NCBI GenBank assembly: GCA_937981575.1
Contig: CALJNR010000035.1
Span: 1 to 33,758, forward strand
Direction of reading: 5' to 3'
DNA length: 33,758 bases
From: an uncultured Clostridia bacterium
GTDB lineage: Bacteria; Bacillota; Clostridia; Lachnospirales; Cellulosilyticaceae
Shown: piece by piece, positions 22,389 through 30,857 of the stretch
Layout: each line of letters starts with the position of its first letter
How positions within the stretch are numbered: position 1 is the first letter of the stretch
Translations under genes and position numbers: made by a program
Notes under the pieces: generated by a model
What the model saw: only the letters and a program-made list of their open reading frames with translations
Told to the model about the DNA's origin: nothing
Database searches by the model: none

Positions 22389-22970
22389 ATGCCAAGAGGT
22401 TTTACAGACAGAGAAAAAGAAATGATTAAACAAAAGCTTTACGAAAAGGGAATGGAATTTCTCAAAAGCTATGGCGTAAGAAAAACGAATGTAGAAGATA
22501 TTACGCAGGCTGTAGGTATATCAAAAGGTTCATTTTATTTGTTTTTTAACTCAAAAGAAGAGTTTTTTTATGAACTCATCGAAATATCTCATGACGCACT
22601 GGCTAAGGAAGCCAAAAGAATTTTACTTTCAGAAGGACCGTTAGAAAATAAGATACGCCTTATATTAAAACAGTATATTTGTTCACAGGAAGCTTTAGGA
22701 TTTTTGGTTTCAGCTGAGGAGATCCAGTACATTTTAAGAAAGCTGCCTGCCGAAAAGCTGGAGCATCATCTTGCGCAGGATAATGATGTTTTTAAAGATT
22801 TGCTTCAAGCAGCAGGCATTTCACTCGATAAGGTTAACAGTCATGTCGTTGAAAACCTTACGAAACTTATCTTTTTAGCGCAGATGAATACAAACATATT
22901 AGATAAAAGTGCAATAGATGAAACGTGCGATATTATTATAGAAGCACTTATTAAGTACGTAATGCGCTAA
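22389..22970 (+). CDS. TetR/AcrR-family transcriptional regulator
   Basis: Ligand-responsive repressor, probably of its own gene and of the efflux operon that follows. The 193 residues begin with the TetR helix-turn-helix (about 10-56): VEDITQAVGISKGSFYLFF followed by NSKEEFFYELIE is close to the family consensus. The C-terminal ligand domain (about 60-193) is divergent, as usual, so the inducer cannot be guessed. GGAGTAAGGA precedes the ATG. The same dyad flanks both this gene and the permease gene 94 bases downstream of its stop, which gives an unusually clear operator prediction. Confidence 0.92.
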   Translation: MPRGFTDREKEMIKQKLYEKGMEFLKSYGVRKTNVEDITQAVGISKGSFYLFFNSKEEFFYELIEISHDALAKEAKRILLSEGPLENKIRLILKQYICSQEALGFLVSAEEIQYILRKLPAEKLEHHLAQDNDVFKDLLQAAGISLDKVNSHVVENLTKLIFLAQMNTNILDKSAIDETCDIIIEALIKYVMR

Positions 22971-23014
22971 AGAAAACGCTTAAAATAAAGGTATTAATAA
23001 ATTTACTCTTTTTG

Positions 23015-23037
23015 TGACTAAAAGACTGATTTGGTCA
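23015..23037 (+). promoter_or_regulatory. Operator 2 for the TetR-type regulator
   Basis: Second copy of the 23-bp dyad, TGACTA-N8-ATTTGGTCA, located 27 bases before the TTG start I assign to the permease. I see no convincing promoter in 22971-23014, so it may act as a roadblock on read-through or cover a promoter I cannot recognise. Confidence 0.72.
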
Positions 23038-23064
23038 TTTGGTATGTTTGTGGGAGGGATTGCT

Positions 23065-25563
23065 TTGCAGATTATTATTAAATATATTATGAGGTCAATG
23101 CTAGAGAAGAAGTTTAGAACGTTTTTGATTATACTCGCTATCACCTTATCTGGGTCACTCTTTTTTGCATCTACATCTTTAGCAGATAATTTAACCAGAA
23201 TCTATATCAAGCAGCTCAGGCAGGTAGTTGGGGAGTCGGATATTCAGGTTATCCCCAACAAGGATTCACCATCGGACTATATTAATATGAGGATTGCATA
23301 TAAGATCAAAGAACGAACGGAATACATTATTCCTATTTTGACAGTTCATTCGAAATATAAAACAGGCGTAAGAAAATATGATGGCATGATGCTGCGGGGG
23401 ATAGAACTTAATCATTATCGGATGCTCAGTGAATTAGCTGTCATAGAACAGGGAGACTTAACAACATTTGAAGGGGCAAAAGCAATCATAAGTAAAAATA
23501 CTGCTGATAAGTACAATCTTAAACTTGAGGAAGAAATAGAACTTTATATAAATGGGGTCAAGAAGAAATTTACCATTGCAGCCATTGCTCTTTCAAAAGG
23601 TTTATTTGCTGAAGAATCAAAAAACCCTTATGTTATTATTCCTTTTGAGACGTTAAGCCGTTTAACCGGCAGTAATGGCGGGGCGGATACGTTATACATA
23701 AAAGGCATATCGGAAGAAAGCTTAGATGATTTAAAAGAAGCATTAAAGAAAATATATCCTAAGTATACAATAGAAAATGCTGTAAATCCTAAGCTTTTTA
23801 CTGCCAGTGTTGAAAGAATTACGCAGCCCCTTATGCTGATGACGGTGATTGTCATATTAATGAGTATTTTTATTATTTATTCTTCATTTAGGGTTATTAT
23901 GCTGGAGAAACTTCCGGTTGTAGGAACGTTTAGAAGTTTGGGGGCAGCTAAAAAAACTATGAATAAGGTATTGTTTTTAGAAAGCTTATTTTATGGTGTG
24001 ATGGGGGGGCTGCTTTCACTGTTGTTTGGAGCTGTCATTTTGTATATCTTGATGTTTACGTCAACGCCTGCCAGTATCAAAGCTGTGCAGAAGGTCACAG
24101 TCAGCTTTTCAGCCATAAGGTTTATAACCACTTTTATAACTGCCAATGTGATCTGCCTCGTAAGTACACTTATGCCTATTATAAATGTGTCGAGGATCCC
24201 TCTTAAGGAGATCGTTCTAAATAATATATCAAGCAAAAAGTCCAATCGTCTTCATGGGGCTGTTTTGGGCATAGCTTGTATCATAGCAGCTTTTGTCATT
24301 CCCCTTTTTAAAATAAGAAGCCTAGCCATGCTAAGCAGCATGGTATCTATTGTTTTGGTTGTCATAGGAGTGATTAAGACTGTTCCATTATTTGTTTTTA
24401 CGCTGGGGCATATGTTAGAGGGGCCATTTGGACTTATCTTTGGCAATGTTGGAATCCTTGCTGTCAAAAATGTTAAAAAGAATAAAAGTATTTTAAACAG
24501 TACAGCACTTATAACGATTGGGATATCAACATTACTGCTTATTAATACAGTTAAAGGCAGCATGGAGATAGAGATCCTTAACTTTTTCAGAACAAACTTT
24601 ATTTACGATTTAACAGTAATGACTTCTCAGATTGATAAGCAGACAGTTAGAAGTCTTAGGCGGATGGAACATATTACAGGCGCGTATCCGGTTTATGGAG
24701 CATATGCCATCAAAGTAAAAGAAAAGGGAACAAGTATTGCTATTATAGAAGGGATTGGCGGAAAAGACTATACAGAATACAACGCTGTTAAATTCCAAGG
24801 GGATAAGGAGGAACTCATTCATAAGCTGCATGAAGGCAGAAGTATTATTATCTCTCAGACACTTAAAGATTGGGATGAGTATCAGATAGGAGATAAAGTT
24901 ACTCTTGAGCTTCAGGGCGGAGAGAAGGTCTATATTGTTATAGGGTTTGTGGATACATTTTTGGGAGAAGGAAGTTTTGGACTGGTTTCAGAGACTTATC
25001 TCAAAAGAGATATGCAGTCGCCTTATTATACACATATTTATGCTAAAACCGATGATGTGCCGGAAGAGATGAAGGAGCAGGTTAAAGAACTCTTCAAAGA
25101 CCGTTTTGTTCAAGTAACAACTGTAGAGAATATGCTGAGGCAGGAAGATGAGAGTAATGCACAGCTGATGGGAATGCTTACTGGATTTGCATTTTTGTCC
25201 CTCGTGATAGGGGTTATAGGGGTAGTCAATAACCTGATCATAAGTTTTATTGAAAGAAGAAAAGGTATCGCTGTTTTAAAATCTATTGGGATGAGTAAAA
25301 AACAGGTTATTGGCATGATTTTTATTGAAGCCCTTTGTGCTGGAGGAATAGGCGGAATAATGGGAATCGTAGGAGGGGTTTTGCTGATTAAAATTGTGCC
25401 TCCAGTGTTGGATTCCTTGAAGGTTCCGCTGGTGATGCATATTTTGCCCCATTTATTTATACCATTTTTTATTGCGGGTATCGTCATTACTATTATTGCT
25501 TCTATTGCACCAGCTTATAAAACTTCAAAACTCAATATTATTGAAGCTATTAAATATGAATAA
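23065..25563 (+). CDS. MacB-like ABC transporter permease (FtsX family)
   Basis: Membrane subunit of a type VII (MacB-like) exporter working with the ATPase and adaptor encoded next. With the TTG start at 23065 it has 832 residues. I prefer this start because GGGAGGG lies 6 bases before it; the frame opens at a GTG at 23014 with no ribosome site, and that stretch contains the operator. The protein has a membrane segment at about 17-40, a MacB-type external domain, a group of helices ending in the first FtsX domain (about 250-400), then a second external part and a C-terminal FtsX domain (GVIGVVNNLIISFIERRKGI; KSIGMSKKQVIGMIFIEAL). The end, APAYKTSKLNIIEAIKYE, is typical. Substrate unknown: peptide, lipid or drug. 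Confidence 0.9.
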   Translation: MQIIIKYIMRSMLEKKFRTFLIILAITLSGSLFFASTSLADNLTRIYIKQLRQVVGESDIQVIPNKDSPSDYINMRIAYKIKERTEYIIPILTVHSKYKTGVRKYDGMMLRGIELNHYRMLSELAVIEQGDLTTFEGAKAIISKNTADKYNLKLEEEIELYINGVKKKFTIAAIALSKGLFAEESKNPYVIIPFETLSRLTGSNGGADTLYIKGISEESLDDLKEALKKIYPKYTIENAVNPKLFTASVERITQPLMLMTVIVILMSIFIIYSSFRVIMLEKLPVVGTFRSLGAAKKTMNKVLFLESLFYGVMGGLLSLLFGAVILYILMFTSTPASIKAVQKVTVSFSAIRFITTFITANVICLVSTLMPIINVSRIPLKEIVLNNISSKKSNRLHGAVLGIACIIAAFVIPLFKIRSLAMLSSMVSIVLVVIGVIKTVPLFVFTLGHMLEGPFGLIFGNVGILAVKNVKKNKSILNSTALITIGISTLLLINTVKGSMEIEILNFFRTNFIYDLTVMTSQIDKQTVRSLRRMEHITGAYPVYGAYAIKVKEKGTSIAIIEGIGGKDYTEYNAVKFQGDKEELIHKLHEGRSIIISQTLKDWDEYQIGDKVTLELQGGEKVYIVIGFVDTFLGEGSFGLVSETYLKRDMQSPYYTHIYAKTDDVPEEMKEQVKELFKDRFVQVTTVENMLRQEDESNAQLMGMLTGFAFLSLVIGVIGVVNNLIISFIERRKGIAVLKSIGMSKKQVIGMIFIEALCAGGIGGIMGIVGGVLLIKIVPPVLDSLKVPLVMHILPHLFIPFFIAGIVITIIASIAPAYKTSKLNIIEAIKYE

Positions 25564-25575
25564 GGAGAGTGCACC

Positions 25576-26244
25576 ATGAGCTATGTGGTTGAAGCAATCG
25601 GACTGTGGAAAAGCTATCAGCTGGGCAGTGAATCTGTGGATATTTTAAAAGATATTCATTTGCAAATAGAACAAGGAAGGTTTTATTCCATTATGGGACC
25701 CTCGGGGTCAGGTAAAAGTACATTGCTTTATCTTTTGGGAGGACTTGATAAGCCTACGAAAGGGCATATCAGAATCAATGGCAAAGAACTAACGGCTATG
25801 AAAGATGATGAAGAAAGTATTATGAGGCGGAGAGCTATCGGGTTTGTTTTTCAATTTTACAACCTTATCCCCAATCTAAATGTGGAAGAAAATATTATGC
25901 TGCCTATCTTACTAGATGGCAAAAAGATAAAGGATTATGATAAAGATTTAAAAGAGATTCTAGATATTGTGGGGCTTGCCGAAAGAAGAAAGCATACACC
26001 AAGAGAACTTTCGGGAGGACAGCAGCAGAGAGTTGCTATAGCAAGGGCACTTATTAACAGCCCGGATATTATTTTAGCCGATGAGCCTATTGGCAATCTA
26101 GACAGCAAAACGGGAACAGAGATTATGAAGCTGCTTCGGGAGATTAATGTTCAAAAAGGGAAAACTATTATTCAGGTTACCCATTCAAAGGAAGCAGCGG
26201 AATATGGAACGGATTTGATCTTTGTACGGGATGGGAAGATATGA
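25576..26244 (+). CDS. ABC transporter ATP-binding protein (MacB/LolD-like)
   Basis: ATPase that powers the MacB-like exporter. In 222 residues the motifs are complete: Walker A GPSGSGKST (about 40-48), Q-loop VFQFYNLIPNLNVEENI, signature LSGGQQQRVAIARAL, Walker B IILADEPIGNLDSKTG, and the switch His in VTHSKEAAEYG. GPSGSGKST followed by LLYLLGGLDKPTKG is the hallmark of this subfamily. AAGGAGAG lies 8 bases before the ATG, and the gene starts 12 bases after the permease stop, so all operon members are probably cotranslated in ratio. Confidence 0.96.
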   Translation: MSYVVEAIGLWKSYQLGSESVDILKDIHLQIEQGRFYSIMGPSGSGKSTLLYLLGGLDKPTKGHIRINGKELTAMKDDEESIMRRRAIGFVFQFYNLIPNLNVEENIMLPILLDGKKIKDYDKDLKEILDIVGLAERRKHTPRELSGGQQQRVAIARALINSPDIILADEPIGNLDSKTGTEIMKLLREINVQKGKTIIQVTHSKEAAEYGTDLIFVRDGKI

Positions 26245-26269
26245 TTAAGAAATGAAGGGGGACAGATGG

Positions 26270-27424
26270 ATGAAAAAGAGTATGTATATTTGGGCAATAA
26301 GTTTAGTGCTCATCCTTAATGGATGTGGTGGGGTGAAAGAAGCGAGTAGTGCTGCTGCTAATCAGAATACTGAAATTAAGGAGTCTCAAGGTATTGAAGC
26401 TTGGGGGGAGGTAGCTTATTTGGATGGTTACGAAGTAACGATAGATTTTCCAGCAGTTATTACAGAGATCTATGTTAAAGAAGGAGATAGAGTAAGTAAA
26501 GGAGATAAACTTTTTTGTATTGATTATGAAGATTATAAGCAAAGTATTGCTAAAAAGGAAAAAGAGCTTGAGCTTGAAGAGGTTGTTTTGGAAGGACTTT
26601 TAAAAAATGTATCTCCTCAGCAGACAGAGGTTTTGGTACTAAAAGATAACTTAAGGCTTAATGAATTAAGGCTTAAAGATAATACGGATCCAGACATTAA
26701 GGCTTTAGAATCAAGGCTTATAAATGTTAATGAAGACTTAGAAAAGCTTGAAAAGGACTATGAGATAGGAAAGGAGCTTTTAGGTATAGACTCTATTTCA
26801 AAAAGAGAATACGAAGAGCTTCAAAATGTTTTTGGTGCCAAAAGGAGAGAAAAAGAGCAGCTGATGGCGGCGCTTGTAAAGCTAAAAGCAGATAAGGAAT
26901 TGGAGATAAATCGTTTGAAAACCAATATTGCTTATAAACAAGAAGAGCTTGATAGGCTGAATAAGTTAAATACTGTCAGCATTCAGCAACAGCAAATTAA
27001 AAAGGAAGTATGTGAAATAGATATCTTAGCCATGAAAAATAAACTTAACAGGCTAAAGATAAAAGATGATAATATCTTATTTGATTTGCCAAAAGGCATA
27101 ATCAGCAAGGTGCAGGTACAAGAAGGCGGACATATAGGCGTAAATGGACAGCCTAGTATGGTGATGACAGTTATTGATTCGGATAGTATCATTGTTAAGG
27201 CCAATGTCGCAGAGGAATTTATAAGAGAGGTAAGAATAGGAGCAAAAGCAGACATTATACCTTATGCTGATAAGGCTAAGGTGATAGAAGGAGTGGTTAC
27301 GAGAATAGCTGAGACTGCAGTTAAAGAAAATGGTGAAACGGTAGTGAAGGTAGATATTAAAGTAAAAGAAGATGAAGGATTTTTGAAGGGAGGATTTGGA
27401 GTGGACGTTACGGTATTTAATTAA
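26270..27424 (+). CDS. Membrane-fusion (MacA/HlyD-type) adaptor lipoprotein of the exporter
   Basis: Adaptor outside the membrane that assists the MacB-like permease. The ATG at 26270 (384 residues) has AAGGGGG 8 bases upstream; an ATG six codons earlier lacks a site. The signal peptide ends in LILNGC, so Cys19 is the probable lipidated residue. A biotinyl-lipoyl-like half motif (VITEIYVKEGDRVSKGDKLF, about 62-81) is followed by a long coiled coil (about 90-255) rich in Lys, Glu and Leu, then the second lipoyl half (GIISKVQVQEGGHIGVNGQP) and a beta-barrel region to the end. The order regulator-permease-ATPase-adaptor matches an inducible efflux operon, ending in the terminator at 27442. Confidence 0.88.
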   Translation: MKKSMYIWAISLVLILNGCGGVKEASSAAANQNTEIKESQGIEAWGEVAYLDGYEVTIDFPAVITEIYVKEGDRVSKGDKLFCIDYEDYKQSIAKKEKELELEEVVLEGLLKNVSPQQTEVLVLKDNLRLNELRLKDNTDPDIKALESRLINVNEDLEKLEKDYEIGKELLGIDSISKREYEELQNVFGAKRREKEQLMAALVKLKADKELEINRLKTNIAYKQEELDRLNKLNTVSIQQQQIKKEVCEIDILAMKNKLNRLKIKDDNILFDLPKGIISKVQVQEGGHIGVNGQPSMVMTVIDSDSIIVKANVAEEFIREVRIGAKADIIPYADKAKVIEGVVTRIAETAVKENGETVVKVDIKVKEDEGFLKGGFGVDVTVFN

Positions 27425-27441
27425 ACATAAAAATGCAGGCT

Positions 27442-27477
27442 AAAAGCCCTGGTTAAGAAAACTTGACTAGGGCTTTT
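27442..27477. terminator. Bidirectional terminator between efflux operon and pckA
   Basis: AAAAGCCCT (27442-27450) pairs with AGGGCTTTT (27469-27477), with an inner GGTTAAG/CTTGACT pairing. A-run and T-run flank it, so it can end both convergent units. Confidence 0.85.
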
Positions 27478-27497
27478 ACTATGAAATAGGAAGCTTG

Positions 27498-29159
27498 TTA
27501 AGCTTCGCGGGCTTCGTCAACAACTTTTTGAAGCGCATTAAGTGCATCGGATGGAAGTTTATCAAAGCCTCCTTTTACGGTATCTCGGGACTTAACAAAT
27601 TCTACGCGGTCCTGCATGCGTTTTTGAAGCTGATCAACATAGTTTTTATCTGCTAAGTCAGGGATATAACCTTCAATTATCATAATTTCAATATCAGAAA
27701 ATGGGCCCCATGGTTTGAAGCAGGCTTTGCCTTCTACTATTGCTTCAAGTGTTCCAAGCGTAACAGCAGGGGTTACTTTTTTGCCCATAAAATCTCCGGT
27801 ATTCAAAATGTAGCAATCTACATTTCTTTCAGCCACCAGTGCCTTAAATTTATTATAATCATCAGCCAGCGGATACGTACGAAATGGATTGGCATAAGGC
27901 TCTACAACTAATGCATTTGGATCTACACCAGGAGCAAGTCTTTCGGCACTTGTTCGTTTGGTTGCCAGTGTAGCACCCATAACAGAGGCAAGCTCTGCAC
28001 CGCTGAGTTTAAGAACGGGAGGAAGTGTTGGGTCTTTCATCAGCCAGAAAATCGCATTAACAGGCTCGTCAAATTTGTTAACGCGGTTTGGTGACCACAA
28101 AATAGATTTAACAGCGCGTCCATTGCCATTTCGTATATCTTCAGTAACAGGAACGACATTACCGTCCTCATCAACAGTAGCACCGCAGTTCTGCATGGTC
28201 ACAAGATACTTGTTATCTTCACAGGTTAATGGGTAATCCTGGGTTTTATCAAAGTATGCAGGCTCAAGTGCAACAGATGAACCATTACTTGTTGAGATAA
28301 TAAAGGCATCATCATGAAGCACAGTGATATCATATTTATCGTTGTGACGGGCGTGGGTGATCGTTGACTTTCCAGAACCTGAAAGTCCGAATACACCCGC
28401 AACAAAAGATCTGCCATCAGAGAGATTATAACGTTTTTGGCCGCCATGACAAGAAGCATAGCCGTGACGATTTGCTAAAGCCCAAGCCAGTGTCAGTGTT
28501 CCTTTTTTATGCTCACCGAAATACCTCATGCCCAAAATAGCTGCGCAGTTATGTTCGGGATCAAAGAAGGTAAGGCCCATTGGATGATCTGGATGAGACC
28601 AGTCAGGGTCTGAGAATATGTAAATGTCTCCTTCGTTTGGAATCTCTTTTGAACTGGCATACATTTCTGATACGGGTTCATTAATAGCTTGGAAGTTTAA
28701 GAGCCATGAATACATAATGTTTTCCTGGGTTTCAGGAATACAAAGGTGGGCTTTTACAGAGAAGTCCGTATCAAGGCCTACGATAGATTGGGCGTGATAA
28801 AGTTTTTTCTTACGGGTTTGATAAATAGCTTCACATATTTTAAGTGCATATTCTCCTGCGTTAACACCAGGTTCACCCATGATTTTACGGGCAGCAGCAG
28901 CACGTCCGCTTACGGCACCATCGTTAAAAAGCAGAATCTTAGCATCTTCATCAAGACCTAAAAACTGTGGGTTATAAACAGGGATGTCTGTTACAACAGT
29001 GCCGGGAGAAGCCTTGGCGAGTTTGTATGCTTCTTTGAGTGAGGTTACAGGCGTTACATTATTGCCATAAAAAGCTGTTTCAATAGTCGTTCGGATTGCG
29101 TTGAAAATAGAATTGTTTACGCCGATGTCATTTCTAGAAAATCTTGATTTGGTTGCCAT
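27498..29159 (-). CDS. pckA: Phosphoenolpyruvate carboxykinase (ATP type)
   Basis: Interconverts oxaloacetate and phosphoenolpyruvate with a nucleotide, serving gluconeogenesis or, in anaerobes, CO2 fixation towards succinate. In 553 residues the P-loop is GVFGLSGSGKST (about 255-266) and the metal-binding acid pair is LHDDAFIIS. GMRYFGEHKKGTLTLAWALA holds the active-site Lys/His region, and ATLATKRTSAERL and PFRTYPLADDY complete the site. The P-loop ends GSGKST where the E. coli-type enzyme has GTGKTT, and the N-terminus RFSRNDIGVNNSIFNAIRTT (cut) marks the Clostridia form as I remember it. AAAGGGGG lies 8 bases before the ATG. Single gene, with its own promoter. Confidence 0.86.
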   Translation of the reverse strand: MATKSRFSRNDIGVNNSIFNAIRTTIETAFYGNNVTPVTSLKEAYKLAKASPGTVVTDIPVYNPQFLGLDEDAKILLFNDGAVSGRAAAARKIMGEPGVNAGEYALKICEAIYQTRKKKLYHAQSIVGLDTDFSVKAHLCIPETQENIMYSWLLNFQAINEPVSEMYASSKEIPNEGDIYIFSDPDWSHPDHPMGLTFFDPEHNCAAILGMRYFGEHKKGTLTLAWALANRHGYASCHGGQKRYNLSDGRSFVAGVFGLSGSGKSTITHARHNDKYDITVLHDDAFIISTSNGSSVALEPAYFDKTQDYPLTCEDNKYLVTMQNCGATVDEDGNVVPVTEDIRNGNGRAVKSILWSPNRVNKFDEPVNAIFWLMKDPTLPPVLKLSGAELASVMGATLATKRTSAERLAPGVDPNALVVEPYANPFRTYPLADDYNKFKALVAERNVDCYILNTGDFMGKKVTPAVTLGTLEAIVEGKACFKPWGPFSDIEIMIIEGYIPDLADKNYVDQLQKRMQDRVEFVKSRDTVKGGFDKLPSDALNALQKVVDEAREA

Positions 29160-29269
29160 TTTATAATCCCCCTTTGATGATGAAATTAAATTCCATTATA
29201 TTATATATAAGTAATTAAATGGAAATCACTAGTGTTATAAAAGGAGAAATCCAACTTCTCCCCAGTATA

Positions 29270-29298
29270 ATTATTGATCTTTAGAAGTAAAAAGTCAA
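29270..29298 (-). promoter_or_regulatory. Promoter of pckA, with a small leader hairpin
   Basis: On the minus strand TTGACT (29298-29293), 17 bp, AATAAT (29275-29270), giving a leader of about 105 bases. Right after the start, GGAGAA/TTCTCC (29262-29243) can form a short hairpin followed by TTTT, a possible attenuator. The gap 29160-29507 otherwise holds a very AT-rich tract (about 29309-29400) and no gene. Confidence 0.55.
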
Positions 29299-29507
29299 TG
29301 ATTTTGTAAAGAAAATATAAAATATTTTAAATATATAAAATATTTATAATAAAATTTAAATATGCTTAATATACTTTATACCCTATAAATATTTTATGAT
29401 TATTGTACCCGAGATAGTTCTCTGTAACAAAAAAATAAGAGCCTTCAAGCTGTAATACATAAAGCGTTTAGCGTGAGAATATATTTTAGAAGGAAGGAGA
29501 TGAATAG

Positions 29508-30812
29508 ATGAAGGAAAATAAAGATTATCGTGCATTATTTAATGGTATTGAAGTCCCTGTTCAGTTAGCTGCTGGGAATTATGTTATTCCTATTAACTTT
29601 GATAATGCTGCAACCACTCCTCCTTTAAAGCAGGTAGATTCTTTTGTTTATGATAATATGCTTATGTATGGGTCAGTAGGACGGGGAGGGCATAAGTCAT
29701 CATATTGCACCAGAGCTTATGAAATTTCGCGGGATGAGATTTTAGATTTTTTTCATTTAAGTCCTCGGGATGGTTATACAACTATTTATGTTAAAAATAC
29801 TACAGAAGGTTTAAATCTTCTTGCAAGAGTACTATGTGATTGCAAAATGGACAAAGTACTCTGCACCAGAATGGAACACCATGCCAACGATCTCCCGTGG
29901 CGGATGTCCTCGAACGTGCTTTATGTTGAAGTAGACGAAAAAGGAAAACTAAATCTAGATGCAGTAAGCGAGCGGCTTACTGAAGGGCAGGGAACAATAA
30001 GATATGTAACAGTTACCGGAGCTTCCAATGTAACAGGCTATGTAAATCCTATTCATGAGATTGCAAAGCTTGCCCATAGGCACGAAGCGATGATTATAGT
30101 AGATGCAGCACAGCTGGTTGCCCATAGGCCTATTTATATGAAAGGAACGGGGAAGGATGATGCAATAGACTTCTTGGTTTTTTCAGGGCATAAGATGTAT
30201 GCGCCTTTTGGAAGCGGTGTTGTTATTGGGCATAAAGAGGTATTCGACAAAAAGAATCCCTACCTGTTAGGTGGGGGAGCAGTAACGGCTGTTTTAGATG
30301 ATGATATATACTGGAAAGAAGCGCCGCAGAAAAATGAGGCAGGAACGCCTAACTTTCTAGGCGCCATGTCTATTGTTGCTGCGACGACTGTTTTGAAAGA
30401 AGTAGGATTTAATGCTATTGTATCTCATGAAGAAAAATTAAAAGATAGACTGAATAGGGGCCTTGCTGCTATTTCGAAGGTTATACTTTATGGAGATTCG
30501 AATGAAAGAAACAGACTAGGGGTTATTCCATTTAATATTAGGGGAATAAGCTATGAGCAGGCAGCCAAACTTATGATGGATAGAAGAGGGATTGCTGTAA
30601 GAAGCGGTTGCTTTTGTGCTCAGCCTTATGCGGCAAGGCTGATGAGGGTCGGCGATAAAGAAAGATATCATTATATGCTAAATACTCAGCTTTTGCCGCC
30701 AGGGATGATTAGAGCCAGCATAGGGCTTTATAATACAGAAAAAGAAGTTGATAGTTTTTTGAATACGGTAGAAGACATTGCGGCGAAGTTAAGCGGAAGC
30801 CGATGTTGGTAA
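29508..30812 (+). CDS. Class V aminotransferase, cysteine desulfurase-like
   Basis: PLP-dependent enzyme of the SufS/NifS/CsdA fold, which removes sulfur from cysteine or acts on a related amino acid. The 434 residues show NFDNAATTPPLKQV near the N-terminus, RMEHHANDLPWR (His stacking on PLP), VDAAQLVAHRPI (PLP-binding Asp), the Schiff-base Lys in FSGHKMYAPFGSGVV, and a candidate catalytic Cys in AVRSGCFCAQPYAARL. The active-site loop RSGCFCAQ resembles desulfurases but the spacing differs from RTGHHCAQ of SufS. No suf, isc, thiI or nif gene is near, so a stand-alone sulfur donor or another lyase/transaminase role is possible. GGAAGGAG precedes the ATG. Confidence 0.85.
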   Translation: MKENKDYRALFNGIEVPVQLAAGNYVIPINFDNAATTPPLKQVDSFVYDNMLMYGSVGRGGHKSSYCTRAYEISRDEILDFFHLSPRDGYTTIYVKNTTEGLNLLARVLCDCKMDKVLCTRMEHHANDLPWRMSSNVLYVEVDEKGKLNLDAVSERLTEGQGTIRYVTVTGASNVTGYVNPIHEIAKLAHRHEAMIIVDAAQLVAHRPIYMKGTGKDDAIDFLVFSGHKMYAPFGSGVVIGHKEVFDKKNPYLLGGGAVTAVLDDDIYWKEAPQKNEAGTPNFLGAMSIVAATTVLKEVGFNAIVSHEEKLKDRLNRGLAAISKVILYGDSNERNRLGVIPFNIRGISYEQAAKLMMDRRGIAVRSGCFCAQPYAARLMRVGDKERYHYMLNTQLLPPGMIRASIGLYNTEKEVDSFLNTVEDIAAKLSGSRCW

Positions 30813-30819
30813 AAGAATT

Positions 30820-30855
30820 AAAGGGATAAAGCAGGTGCTTGCTTTGTCCCTTTTT
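30820..30855. terminator. Bidirectional terminator after the aminotransferase gene
   Basis: AAAGGGATAAAGC (30820-30832) pairs with GCTTTGTCCCTTT (30841-30853) including one G-U. T-run and A-rich flank serve both the plus gene and the convergent minus gene at 30858. Confidence 0.88.
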
Positions 30856-30857
30856 GA

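Noticed and set aside
22971-22984. cre-like AGAAAACGCTTAAA after the TetR-type gene
   Set aside because: Two outer positions deviate from the consensus and the surrounding DNA is AT-rich; a chance match is likely.
29460-29473. cre-like (CcpA) sequence with core AAAGCGTTTA upstream of the aminotransferase gene
   Set aside because: Only the centre matches; the outer TG/CA bases are wrong, and it is about 160 bases from the pckA promoter that would be the expected carbon-controlled target.
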